Shown piece after piece: positions 32,868 to 44,076 of a stretch of 64,000 bases of DNA (position 1 is its first letter; the number at the start of each line of letters is the position of its first letter). Made by a program: the position numbers and the translations under genes. Where the stretch lies: the NCBI GenBank assembly GCA_963556195.1, contig OY744525.1, forward strand, positions 26,844,413 to 26,908,412, given 5' to 3'. Below the pieces are notes generated by a model. It was not told where the DNA came from. It made no database searches and was given only the letters and a program-made list of their open reading frames with translations. The DNA comes from Sepiola atlantica (taxonomy: Eukaryota; Mollusca; Cephalopoda; Sepiida; Sepiolidae).

Positions 32868-33195
32868 GGATTTCTGCCCATGAAGATTGTGCCTAAGGAT
32901 TGTCTGGTCTGCATGAAGTCTTCATCATAAATCATAGCTATTCATTATGCCTGCAAGATAGAAGGTTTTAACCCCAACACCCAGAGCAGCAAGGCTCAGC
33001 AGTTGCATATGAAATGGCTGTTGCACATGCACAGAAGCAACATTATCCTCACTCCATGGATTTGCTTCTGTATGCCTGACACGTTCTTGCTTACCACACG
33101 CAGAGACAGACGACCAGAGGATGTCAGATCCTGATGTTGACTCCACCTGGATTTTCACCAGAGTCCTGTTACTCGCGTAGTTCTGACACTAGCCG
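32868..33195 (+). repeat. LINE 3' unit, third copy
   Basis: Matches the tandem units at 3345-4025 (AAGATTGTGCCTAAGGATTG, CTGCATGAAGTCTTC, ACTCCATGGATTTGC, GATCCTGATGT, ACCAGAGTCCTGTTA). From 33196 to 34060 nothing is recognised. Confidence 0.65.
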
Positions 33196-34059
33196 AAAGT
33201 GGTGCAGTGCACAATTAAAGTGGTGCACTGAACCCCAGAAATTATGAAAGAAAAATCATACCTGCTCATGCAAAAAAATAATAATAATAATTTAACTGAT
33301 TTCTAGAAAAAAAGTACAATAGAAATGTAAGCAAGTTATGGCTGAAAGAGAATTTGGCTAAGATTAGTTCTAATTTAAAATAGAGCAATTATTTTCATTG
33401 ATTTTATTGTCCCGTGTGCATTTATTAGTTGGTATGGCCAAAATGTTTGCACAATTTTTAATCCTCATAACAAAAAATAAACCTTATCTTGAGGACTAGA
33501 AGACGAGGGGAGAAAATAAAGAGTAACTCACAAGTTGAAGAACGAAGGTGTTATATCAGTTGAGAGAGAGAGAGATGGAGGGAGGCATAATCTCGAATAT
33601 CCGTGTTTAATTAAAAGTAACCTACAAACTGTATTTTCCTTTATTTATTACATTTAAGTTATATTGACTTTTGACGGGATTATAAAGAATTTAGTACAAA
33701 GTAATACAAATGTATAATAATTATATAAAATTTTAAAATTAAAACCAATTTTCTTTAATTAACTGTGGTTTAAGTAAAAATAAGCTGTTTGGGAGAAATG
33801 ACAAAACCCTGCCTAAACCCATTTCATTGTACTAAACATAAATTACCAAAATTCTGATATAATTAAAAGAAAATGCATTTAATGCTCATATATTTGATAT
33901 TTTTCAAAATTTCTTTGAGTACATGTATCTTACATGGGTAGTGGACAATCTTTTTGTTTTTGTCTCCAAATGGTTTTTTGCAACTTGAAATTTTGCACCC
34001 GGGGAAAATACTCTTTTATCACCGAGTGTCAATGCTATGCCACTGTGTAGGTACCTCCT

Positions 34060-34450
34060 CCTTGGGCTCCTTTTCAGTCTCGAGAGACAATAGATACCTC
34101 CTATGAGAGTGTCTGCATGGGGAATCTATAGCAGAGCAAGGGCTGTGCAATCTCCAACTGCACATCTCCTGAATCGGCATTGCTTGAGTCTAGTGGCAAG
34201 GACAAGTTCTGGATAACTGGAAACAATGCCAAGATAAGCAGAGAAAGACTGGTGGTAATTTGGAGTTTTGCGTCTCCTAGACTAGTTGTACAACCAAGGC
34301 TTGAGTGTCTTGTCTACTTTACTATGTAATCCATAGCTGGAGGGTGAGTCTATAGATTTATACTTTTCCTAGTTATATTCGTAAAAGTCATGCAGGTGTT
34401 CCGGCAGAACTCAAACCTGGCATGCAACCACTACACCACGCCACTTCCAT
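34060..34450 (-). mobile_element. tRNA-headed SINE, minus strand
   Basis: On the minus strand the head at 34450-34395 reads GTGGCGTGGTGTAGTGGTTG (A-box type) and CCAGGTTTGAGTTCTG (B-box type). The body extends to a CTCGAGAGACAATAGATAC block (plus-strand reading) near 34080. The head is shorter than a full tRNA. From 34451 to 35810 there is only AT-rich and homopolymeric sequence. Confidence 0.55.
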
Positions 34451-35813
34451 TTGTGTAGGTACGTAGATAATTAAAATGGTTTGAATCTTTTAATGGTAAT
34501 TAAGATAATCAGATTTGTGAAAATATTTTTTAAACACTCATTTTTGAAAAAGCTATTCATTTGGTAACGTCTTTACAAAACAACCAATTATGCTCAGATT
34601 TATTACTGTGTTGCCAAAAATAGATCGGTACAAAAGTTATTTTTTTTGTGAGGAAACTTTCAAAATTGTTTGTAATTTTTTAATTTATTTAAAAAAATTT
34701 TTTTTTTTTTTGCTTGTTTTTTTTTGTTTTTTTTACTGATCTCTGTAATGTTAAAAAGATTAAGAATGCTGTCTGTAAACATTTAAAAAAAAACGAACTT
34801 CTTCACGAAATGACTTTATCAAAGTAGTCACTAAATTAAAAGTTAAAAAAAAAAGAAAAAAAGAACCGGTATTATTAAGATGTGTCCATTTAGTTATGGA
34901 AATGCGATTTCAAATTTTAGCCTGGTGGACTGACAGACGGACATGGATGCATCTAAAAACGCTATTTCAAACTTAAGTGTGACAGACCAAAGAAAATAAT
35001 GTTTCAAACTTAGACATGACAGACTGACGGAAATACTATTTTAAACCTAAGCATAACCAAATACAACTGACAGACAGAGCCTCTTATAGAGATGCTTGGT
35101 CGCATCTAAGATAAGATGCATCCATTCAATCTGCGTGTTCAGCAATGGAAATGCTATTTCAAACAGAAGCATGACAGACCGACCAACCAACCAACGGACA
35201 AAGTATCTGGTAGAGATGTGTGGATGCATTAAAAAAATGAATAAAAGTTCCAGAAGGTTCATCATAATTCTAACATTCTCAAATAATATGTAATTCTTTT
35301 GTTTACCACCTTTTAAAAATTTGATACAAAAAAAAATCTTTTGGGATCAGAGTCTTAAAGCAGAAAAAAAAAATTCAGTCTAAAAAAGAAAGGAAAGAAA
35401 GAAAAAAAGATGTATTTGAAAAAAAAAGAAAAAAGAGACATGGAAAAAAAAAGCAAACAAATTTTAAATCTTTTTTTTTTCTTCTTTGAAATGACAAAAA
35501 GGAAATGTTGTTGAATCAAAAATGTTTGCTATTTTTCATGTTCATTATCATAAACAAACTAAAACCAACTCAATAAAAACTTGCTTTTGTCAGTCAATTG
35601 TCACAATGTATACAAAAGAAGGCATCATTGCTGGCACCATTTCTAATAATACAATTCTAATAATAATAATCTCATGTTTTCTCATCAAAACATTCATTTG
35701 TTTCGTGTTATTATTCACTGATTATTTTATTCTCAATTGATTTATCGGTTCAATTGCAGTTTGACTGTTGAAAAACATTTTTATGGGGAGGGGGGGGGGC
35801 TAAATAATAATAA

Positions 35814-36648
35814 CTAGCGTGACCCGTGGAAATTCCACAGTTGTATCCTGCATCTGTTGTACATTGCTGCTGTGCTTAAAAATATTTACATTCTATGAAC
35901 GGCCGGCATAGATGAAGACCCCACGATATTATTTAACCACCTGTGTTCAAACTGACACATGCTTATCTAAATACTCTGGTTAATATAGTTTCAGAATAGA
36001 TCTGGTTATCAAGGTCTATCTCCAAAACGCTTGTATGGGTTTGTGACAAGTTTTGATTCTATGGATGTCCGGCATGAATGCAGACCTCTGGATATTATTG
36101 TACTATCTTTGGACAGAACAGATACTACACTTTGATCTTTGGTATTTATCTACCTCCAGCAGTAAGATGTGACACAAGGTCGGGAAAGTGGGATTGAAAA
36201 ACCAGCGCTCTAGAGGAAGAGCACTTTGGCCTACAAAAAATGCCTTGGCATCCCAGCCGGCATTTCCCGGTATGGGCGCCTCAGGTGATTAACAATAAAC
36301 TAACCCCTTCTCAAAGGGTGAGAAGACAAAGCCTGGGAGGATGGACCTCCTAGAACTCCACAGGACAATACCTCTGACCGGCGGAATCAAGGCCCGAAGG
36401 TCAAGACGGTACCAGTCTACAGAATATAGCATCCATCGGAACAGATACTACACTTTGATATTTGCCCGAAGACCAAGAAAGTGTATTTTAGTTTGAGTTT
36501 CATGTTCGACACACCAGCAGCATCTGATGAAATTTAAGAAAATTTTTTTTTTGCATTGCATCTTTGGCAATCTCATCTTTTAAAAAAGGGGTGAAGGGTG
36601 ATAATGTACGTACGAACATGAAATTGCTGTAGCGTATTATTATATAGA
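35814..36648 (-). mobile_element. Non-autonomous Helitron, 835 bp
   Basis: On the minus strand the element begins TCTATATAATAATACGC, preceded by A. It ends with the hairpin GTGGAATTTCCAC, then GGGTCACG and CTAG, followed by T. These are the Helitron hallmarks (5' TC, 3' hairpin plus CTRR, insertion between A and T). It splits the tail of the LINE at 36649-37190, and the uninterrupted LINE copy at 8965-8985 shows the empty site. It carries a U2-SINE copy inside and has no Rep/helicase ORF. Confidence 0.82.
36116..36475 (-). mobile_element. U2-SINE copy flanked by two U2-like heads
   Basis: The body matches the SINE at 42220-42503. Both edges carry AACAGATACTACACTTTGAT (36122-36141 and 36441-36460), the reverse complement of the U2 snRNA branch-site region. 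This is either a dimer in which a second head was joined to the 3' end, or an insertion next to an older head. It lies inside the Helitron. Confidence 0.7.
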
Positions 36649-37190
36649 TTACATCATTGTGTACAGTGTTCAAGTGCACTACAACTCCTAAAAAGTGCAT
36701 GTGTATGTGTATAGGATAATGAACAGTGTATGAATCATGTGTATCAAGGGAGGGGAGTGTCATCGGGCGTTATTTTGGAAAGCATGAGGGTTTTAAATGA
36801 TGCAGTGTCTCAGCAGCCGACAACTGATGTAGGCAGTGTGTTCCATGCTTCAGCAATTCTGAGCATAAAAAATATTTTTGAAAGTCATGGGAGCTGTGCT
36901 GTTTTCTGACTTTGTAGGCATGTTCACATGTTAGACACAAAGATTTAAAAAAAAAAGTTGCTCAGGGTTGTTGTTGGCAAGATGGTTAATAATTTTATGG
37001 GTGTTTACTAAGTTAGTTCTTAGACGCTGGAGCTTCAATGAATCCAACTCCATGGAAGCAAGACGTTCAAAGTGTGACAGGTGTCTAATGGAGGGTATTC
37101 GCTTGCTTGAAAGTTTCTGAACAGTTTCCAGACGATCAAAGTTTTTTTTTTTTTTTTTTTTTAATGGAAATCGCTCTAGACAAGGCATGA
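36649..37190 (-). pseudogene. L2/CR1-like LINE C-terminal fragment
   Basis: The minus strand has an open stretch (36931-37188) with RLETVQKLSSKRIPSIRHL, FERLASMELDSLKLQRLRT, NTHKIINHLANNNPEQLF, typical of L2/CR1 ORF2 thumb and C-terminal sequence. It continues with frameshifts through HAYKVRKQHSS-like and SAAETLH-like segments to a GTACACAATGATG 3' end that the Helitron interrupts. A T-run at 37141-37162 breaks its upstream side. Confidence 0.78.
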
Positions 37191-37213
37191 AGCCACTTAA
37201 TGTGAGGAGCTAA
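37163..37213 (+). mobile_element. Short SINE-like fragment
   Basis: AATGGAAATCGCTCTAGAC and GCATGAAGCCACTTAATGTG match 10036-10093. From 37214 to 37547 nothing else is recognised. Confidence 0.5.
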
Positions 37214-37547
37214 AAAAAAAAATACTACTTCAAAGTTAAAAACTAGCCAATGATAAGTGTTAGATGGATATATTCCGACCCAGAAAACAGCAATTCTTTG
37301 TCAGAAACATCGCTCATGAAATGTGAGGACTAAAGGACAAAATAAGAGAAGCGAGAATTATGAGGATGCCGACAATAAACCGAAATGTTCTGAGCAAAAT
37401 AGAATTTGCATCATCAGTCTGGAACCACTAAGTGTATACAGTTTTAAATAAATAGCTGGAGAGTGGCTAGCAAAGGTCTTGCTGAGTGATGCCAAGACAT
37501 TCTCAGCCTACTGCCTTCTGCGAACACATTTCCAATGATGATTTCTA

Positions 37548-38191
37548 TCTCTATATTAATAAAATTGTGTGACCATTTCTTGTGTGTGTGTGTATGTGTG
37601 TGCATGTTTCTCGCCTCTAGGTGGTTTACACATTTTTATTTTTTTAATTTACTAGTAATCGTATTAATCGAGTATTTATTGAAACAAAAGATACAAAAGC
37701 ATATAGTATTCAAACAAACTTATTAAAAATCCTATTGTAAAAAATAATTTAATTACAAAATTAAATTCACCAAAATGCGTTTCCATTTCTCTGTAAACCA
37801 CTAGGCTGTTTTAATCTTTTGTTAATAGTTGAACAAAAAAATGAATTACTTTGTGACATTTCAAGCATTTAAACTGTTGAATAGAAAGTAATTATTGGCT
37901 TTATAATTCTTAGCAAATCCTCATGTATTAAAAGCAGTATTGTAAGCTATTTACATCCAATAATTTTATAAATAGAGATTAAAACATTACCTTGATAAAA
38001 TTAGTTATAATTTTACATTCGACTAATAATTGAATGACCAAATGATGCCATAATAATTAAATTTAACTTTCAAAATCCCATTTAAAAAAAGAAAAAAATT
38101 GTTAGAAAGAAAACAACAGCAAAGTTTTAAAAAAAAGGCCAAACTAAAATGAAGTAAACCCTCCTGGGCAACGCCGGGTAAGTACAGCTAG
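37548..38191 (+). mobile_element. Non-autonomous Helitron, 644 bp
   Basis: Starts TCTCTATATTAATAAAATTG after an A. Ends with CTGGGCAACGCCGGG (a GC hairpin), then TAAGTACAG and CTAG at 38188-38191, followed by T. It contains a short GT microsatellite (37579-37600) and no helicase ORF. The structure fits Helitron rolling-circle elements. From 38192 to 38494 the sequence is AT-rich. Confidence 0.78.
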
Positions 38192-38502
38192 TTGTCTATA
38201 AAATACTTCAGTGATTTTTTTTTATGTTAATAAATTAATTTATTGATTAAATTTTATTTTAATATTCATATATAAATTTATTGATTAAAAAAATTTTAAT
38301 GTGTTTTTAAATAGATTTAAAATAGCATTTTCTTTCTGTAAAGGTGAAAAATCGAGACATGAGTTCAATAAAAAGAAAATTAACATTTCACTGTCTCATT
38401 AATTTAAATTTAAACAGCTAATTTCAGGATTTTTAAATTCCTATTTTGTGGCTTAAAATAATTTTGCAGATGCAATAATGAAGTGTAAATTACAAATATT
38501 TT

Positions 38503-39083
38503 AGTTCTTGTTGCTTTTCTTTGTTTCTTTTTGTCTTTTCCTGAGAAAGAGTTAATTAAGGGGCAGTAACTCTATTCAACTGTTGTTATTACATCGAAAA
38601 CAATTAACTGGAAATTAATTATTAATAAATGAACGTAAAAGAATACAGTAATGGAAAATTTAAGAATTTATTTGGTTTAAATTTGAATTTTGTAGTGAAT
38701 TAAATCACTGAACGAAATTCAGCGAGTTACGTCTAATCGACGTTATACTTGCACAGTAACCACTCGTGCAACGCCAAAGAAATCCATCAGTTTTCACTGT
38801 TGATGGCACAAGTCGCATGTTATGCCCACAACTGCAGGTTTCTTCGCCAGAAATAAGCCCATGGGCTTGCAAGAAATCGACCTGTTTAGCTTTTTCGGAA
38901 GTAAAATAAAGTACGTCTTCAAACTGGAACAAGTTCAGATCCATGATCGCAATTTATTGTTGTTAGATATTAAAGACAAAATCTGGCTCAAAATTATAAT
39001 TCACAGTTACTGCCCCTTAATTAACTCTCTCTCAGGAAAAGACAAAAAAAAATTTTTTTTCGTACTTTTAAGCAACAAGAACT
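38503..39083 (-). mobile_element. Merlin-type DNA transposon, internally deleted, 8-bp TSD
   Basis: Terminal inverted repeats of about 70-80 bp start AGTTCTTGTTGC and include GTTAATTAAGGGGCAGTAAC. A perfect 8-bp target duplication AATATTTT lies at 38495-38502 and 39084-39091. Inside, the minus strand encodes the N-terminal zinc ribbon of a Merlin/ISXO2-like transposase. At 581 bp the catalytic domain is absent, so it could move only with transposase supplied elsewhere. Confidence 0.88.
38705..38944 (-). CDS. N-terminal fragment of a Merlin (IS1595/ISXO2-like) transposase
   Basis: A 79-residue frame inside the TIR element. Residues 20-32 read KQVDFLQAHGLIS, followed by CSCGHNMRLV, DGFLWRC and a further C four residues on (GYC), then a SIRRNSL motif. 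This matches the zinc-ribbon plus RxxS segment ahead of the DDE domain in ISXO2-like/Merlin transposases. It is open from ATG to stop but ends before the DDE catalytic core, so it should be inactive as a transposase. It may be expressed from the element's own TIR; there is no evidence for that here. Confidence 0.75.
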   Translation of the reverse strand: MDLNLFQFEDVLYFTSEKAKQVDFLQAHGLISGEETCSCGHNMRLVPSTVKTDGFLWRCTSGYCASITSIRRNSLNFVQ

Positions 39084-39091
39084 AATATTTT

Positions 39092-41070
39092 TAATTTGCT
39101 TCAACGTTTTAACTCAAAACATGTTGGGAACCATTTTTTGTGTATATTATGGTTGTATGGACGAATCTGACGTGTTGAAAAATAAAATAAAATGAAATCG
39201 TTGTTTAATATATAACATTTAACTTCACTTACAGTTCTTGGCGAACAGACATTAAAAGATGGTTAAAGACATGTAAATACATGAAAGTACACAAAGAAAG
39301 TAACAAGGAAAATGAATCCTAAACAAGAAATATAATGTCTTATGACAATACAGAAAATACACGAGTTAGAGAGACAAAATAAAAGTGTGTGAATGAACGG
39401 AAATGTAAAGTTACTTACATAGTCTCAATAGTGGCGAAGCACCATTCAGAGAAAATATGAATGAAATCGTTTGGTTGCTTGACCATTGTCTGAGAGTCAG
39501 TTGACTTGATCAGAAAAATACCCCTCCATTAAGGTTTAAAGAACCAGTTTTGAGGTTACACCAATAAGAGATTGTTTCTTCTGAATTTATGTTCATGTGC
39601 GGGTTATAAGAATACCCAATCATGTGACGGTAACATGCTTTAGAACTAGAACCACTTATCTCCAAATGAGATAACTTTGAAAACAACAGAAATTATAACT
39701 ATGGAACCACTAAACTGTAATTGAATCGATTCATCTAATTGCAATTTTGGTATTTTCTTTTAATAAACGAGAGGCACATCTGAAAATTATTATTTTTCTT
39801 TAGTTTTGAAAACAAAATACTCAGGGTTACTAATTTAAAGTCACAATATTATTCATTGTTTCCAAAAGCCTGCACACATTAAAAAAAATGCAAAAAGATA
39901 TTTAGTTTGTGGCACCGATCTTAAGTTGGAGGTTGGTTTAAATCTGGGAAGAAAGTCAGAATGACGAACTTACTTGGAAGAGTAATACATCTGGCCGAAT
40001 CTGACTGAAATAGAAATGGTACACAAGGAAAGGGTCACCATTTTTCCTTGAAATAAATAATGGCTCCAAAACTAAATAGATATGAATCTTTATTCACGGG
40101 AACACAGGAAAAAAAAGTAGAGATAGTACAATGGGCTGATTCATGTCGGTTAGATTAAGTAGTATCCTGGAGTTTGTCAACTCGTCTGCCATTAGCCAGG
40201 GAAGAGAATGAGCGGGATATGTGAGTGTCTTGTAGGCTTGGAGGATGAGCTGGAACTGAAGATTCACCTCGTGGTTCGTCTTCGTGCCAAAATGTGTTAG
40301 TGCGCATGAATATAGTTACACGTAGAAGTGTCGTATACCCATGTTGTGAAGAGGCGATGATTACACAATTGCACAACCGGATTACAATCTCAACTGAAAG
40401 TAACATACTCGATAGAAAATAGTTTGCTGATGCAACTGCTACAGATAGAAATAAATGGTATCAAGCTTTTGTGTACTAAAAAGCAAAAAAACGAACTTTA
40501 TTTAATCAAAATTAAAAGGAAACAAAAATAAAAAAGAATTCCACGCAAAAAAAAAAAACAAGAATTTTTTTAATGCAGAGAAAGTGGAATTTGACTTTTG
40601 CCTCTAAACTTTAATTCAATCCAGAGATTATTGTTACGTTCTCAGTCTCGTGTCATAGATGCAGCGACCAAGTTGCTGCAATCATTACAGAAACATTAAA
40701 ATTCACAAATTGTTATTCATAGTTTGGCTGCTGGTTGTTTCTACTATACACGCCTCCACTGTAATCCTTCCAGACCGAGGCAACACTGTCATGTAATTAA
40801 AGTTCTTTTAAGACTAATTCAAGACAAACCAATGAAAGACAGCGGAACATTTATTCAACCTGATCTTCATTCCAAATCAGTGACCAGTGAAGGGGGGGGG
40901 CATAGACACAGAGAAAGATCGAAATCAGTAATGAATGATTCTTGTCAGCCCATGTCATTTACAAGTACGAACGCATCGCATGCTTCCCAACAGACTGTCT
41001 TCTCTTACCACCTTTTCACTTTGTGCCATGTGACGTCATATCTATTTCTAGTACATTCCCACTGCCTAAA
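39092..41070. other. Gene-poor stretch
   Basis: No family is recognised. On the minus strand, GTGAATAAAGATTC near 40085-40100 could be an LTR-type polyadenylation signal, but no LTR ends are visible. The open frame at 40724-41110 has no recognisable domain and runs into the next TIR element. Confidence 0.3.
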
Positions 41071-41078
41071 CAATTTTC

Positions 41079-41446
41079 GGTGCTTCTTTAGAAACATGGC
41101 CGAGATTTGAAAGGGGGAGATAATTCAAACGACGAAATATGAAAGGGTCAAATAAGTCAAATTTGGGGGGAGAGGGGGGAAAGTGGGGGATCAAATCTAA
41201 CCTTAAACCCTTAACCCTAACCTCAACATTTCAATTAAAACCGGTTTATTTATTTGATGTTTGATTTATTTCAATAATTTTATTTATTTTTCACGTATCC
41301 TCAGAAGATTTATTTTTTTACATTAAAAATTCGATACCCCCCCCCCCAAAAAAAAAAGTTTGGATTATTTACCTATTTCATATTTCGTCGTTTGAATTAT
41401 CTCCCCCTTTCATATATCGTCGCAGCAACGTTTCTAAAGAAGCACC
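41079..41446. mobile_element. TIR element (MITE), 368 bp, 8-bp TSD
   Basis: Inverted arms of about 85 bp begin GGTGCTTCTTTAGAAAC and include GGGGGAGATAATTCAAACGA. A perfect 8-bp duplication CAATTTTC lies at 41071-41078 and 41447-41454. The spacer is non-coding and includes a C-run and a telomere-like ACCCTTAACCCTAACC. It belongs with the GG-starting, 8-bp-TSD elements at 49753, 54743 and 55735. From 41455 to 42200 nothing is recognised. Confidence 0.85.
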
Positions 41447-42219
41447 CAATTTTCAACTCAGGATTATCAAGTTGATCTCGGCTAACCTCTCAGTGGTTTT
41501 CCATTTCCTATTATTCTCAACTAACTAAATTATATACTAAAGGATATACCCGCTCAATATCTAACATTATTTTTTATTAAGCAGTTTAAAGACTTAATAA
41601 TTACTTTTAAACACTAGTCACATGATAGTAAACACATTAGCAATGTTTTTAACTATTGGTAATAGATTAAAATCTGACTGACCTGTATTTACTATAATGA
41701 CTTTTTTTAAAATTCAAAATTAATTCACCGTTTATTTAGTTTGTCGACGACTAGACATTACAGTTTATGGTTAAAGACATGTAAATACATGAAAGTACGC
41801 AAAGAAAGCAAAAAATTCTTGTTATGCCTCCTAAATAATCAAATTCTGCCAAACTTCCACCATCGTTACCAATCATAACGGTATTGTCTCAACGTTCACC
41901 TGACACACATCAACCTTTATCCTCGAGTGGCCTTTGAGCCTTGATAAGTAGTGACTCTTTAGTAAAAAAAAAAACCCAAAAAAACTAGGAAAATAAATCC
42001 TGCCTGTAGTTGGAAAATAGAAAGTAATTTCTAGCTTAAGTTAAAGACATTTATGGTTTATTTGTGCTCCTAAATTAAATTTTAATTTTTGTAAAAAAGG
42101 AAAAAAATTACTCTTGTTTTCCTGATTTTTCTGATTGTATTTTTGCTTCTCAAATTGCTTTTCTCTTTCATTTTCTTTTCTTTATAACCCCCCTCCCTCT
42201 GCCCTTTTTCGTTTGTATT

Positions 42220-42503
42220 GATTTATCTACCTCCCACAAGGTAAGATGTGACACAAGGTCGGGAAAGTGGGATTAGATAAGTCAGCGCTCGAGAGGTGAG
42301 CACTCTGGCCATTTAAAAATTGCCTGGGCAGCCCCGTCGGCATTCCCCGGTAGGGGCGCCTCAGGCGATTAGCAATAAACTAACCTCTTCTCAAAGGGTG
42401 AGAAGGCAAAGCCTGGGAGAGTGGACCTCCTAGAACTGCACAGGACAACGTACAGTATCCATCGAAACAGATACTACACTTTGATCTTGGCCAAAAGGCC
42501 AAC
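42220..42503 (-). mobile_element. SINE with a U2 snRNA-derived head, complete, 19-bp TSD
   Basis: A target duplication GCCCTTTTTCGTTTGTATT lies at 42201-42219 and 42504-42522, so the boundaries are firm. Read on the minus strand, the element starts GTTGGCCTTTTGGCCAAGAT, then CAAAGTGTAGTATCTGTT (42503-42466). This is the 5' domain of U2 snRNA including the GUAGUA branch-site recognition element, with about 33 of 36 positions matching and one inserted A. The body of about 245 bp is shared with copies at 7325-7640 and 36116-36475. The element has no tRNA boxes. Confidence 0.88.
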
Positions 42504-42555
42504 GCCCTTTTTCGTTTGTATTTCCTTTACTCACTTTTCATTCTTTTGTTATCTT

Positions 42556-43384
42556 ATACTAGCAAAAATACGCTCCCTCTGGTCGCATATTTTTGCTAGC
42601 CTGGGAGAATGATATCATGGTGAACGAACGAAGGAGGAGGTAATGACTGAAAGGATGGTATCATGACGACCCCCCCCCCCCCTTAAAAAAAGGAGGAGTT
42701 AATAATGCCTGGGAGGATGATATCATGACAACATAACAGTACACTATCCCCCCCCCCCACCCTCAACGGAGAAGATAATCATGGAAGGGTGGTATCATGA
42801 GGAACGGACATATACTATACTGCCCCCCCCCCCAAAAAAAGAGGGGGTAATACCTGGGAAGATCGTCCCATGAAATGAGAAGGTAATGCCTTAGAGGATG
42901 GTATCATGGCAACAGAACAGATACTATAACCCCTCCCCCCCCCCCCCCCAAAAAAAAAGAGAAGGTAGTCCCTGGGAGGATTTAAAATTTTTTGTACAAC
43001 TTATTTTTACCCAGAATTTTTTTAGGGACCTGCGTTTATATATATTTCTAGTATCTGTCTGAAGCTGAAACTATACTATTAGCTTTATTCTATTGTACTA
43101 TTTTCCAATTCTTAATTGAGAATGAGGGGGGGGCGGGTAATGCAGTATCTGTTCTGTTGTCATGAGACCATCTTCCCATTCTTTGGGAGGGAGGGGACAC
43201 TAGTATATGTTCGTTCGTCATGATACCATCTTCCCAGGCATTACCTTCTCCTTTCAGGGGTGGTAGGGTAATATATGTGTTGTGGTGATGTTACCATCCT
43301 CATAGGGATTACCTTCTCCTTTGTGGGGAGGGGGTAGTGATATACTAGCAAAAATATGGAATCTCTGATCGCATATTTTTGTCA

Positions 43385-43396
<12 letters not shown>
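42556..43396. mobile_element. FB-like foldback built of tandem sub-repeats
   Basis: The left part (42556-42985) is a degenerate array of 60-80 bp units containing CCTGGGAGGATGGTATCATG, ACAACAGAACAGATACTA and C-runs. The right part (43110-43396) contains the same units inverted (TAGTATCTGTTCTGTTGTCA, CATCTTCCCAGGCATTACC). Each outer edge carries the hairpin CTAGCAAAAATA...TATTTTTGCTAG. The middle (42990-43110) is unique. Long inverted arms made of tandem sub-repeats match the architecture of Drosophila FB elements; homology is not claimed. A (TA)n tract adjoins the right end (43386-43421). Confidence 0.7.
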
Positions 43397-43426
<30 letters not shown>

Positions 43427-43429
43427 TTT

Positions 43430-43632
43430 CCGAAACAGTTTTTCATGGTAAACAACTGAAGATCCCTTAATTAATGTTAAGACTAGCATAAATTCTTGGA
43501 AGCAAACTAATATAGTGACTGTAAAAAGTAAATTGACTTACAAAAAAGTGATTTTCTACCGAACAACTTGGGACTAAAATGTTTTTGTTTTTTTTTGTTT
43601 TTTTTACTAATTAAAATGCTTAAAAAACTTCC

Positions 43633-43672
<40 letters not shown>
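43430..43672 (+). repeat. Dispersed repeat ending in (TA)n
   Basis: Second copy of 20014-20237, again ending CTTCCGAGACTATATATAT and a (TA)n tract at 43637-43672. Confidence 0.7.
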
Positions 43673-43674
<2 letters not shown>

Positions 43675-43849
43675 ATAAAATACACTTAGTTTTAATATAT
43701 ATATATTTTAATAATATAGTAAGTATATTAGGATAACAAGTTTACCGTATTTGCCTGCTCTACGCAATTTCGGAGACCAGGTTTTCAGTAGTAAAAGTGT
43801 AAACAAATATTTCTTGACGGCGAATGAATCATTTGTACGAATTCAACTT

Positions 43850-43980
43850 TCAGTTAAGCAGTCAAAGACGACACCTACGTTAGGTGGTCTCTCTCAGGTT
43901 CAAATCCTGTACAAGTCTCATTTTCACTTTGTAGTTTACTTTGTTTATTCCCAGCCCCGTGGACTAAGTTAGCTGTTTAT
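43850..43980 (+). mobile_element. tRNA-headed SINE
   Basis: GACACCTACGTTAGGTGGTC (anticodon-arm-like), CAGGTTCAAATCCTG (B box and T arm), then the tail CCAGCCCCGTGGACTAAG. Same family as the inverted pair at 19295-19565. Confidence 0.65.
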
Positions 43981-44076
43981 TTAATGGTATTACTTACAAG
44001 GTTATCATGATAACAGAACGGATACTACATTACCCCGTCCCCCAAAGGAGGATGTAATACCTGGGAGGATTACCTC

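Noticed and set aside
42908..43165. ACAGAACAGATACTA in the FB-like arrays as U2 snRNA-derived
   Set aside because: Only about 15 bases match, and the diagnostic GGCCAAAAGGCC part of U2 is absent; probably chance or a shared short word.
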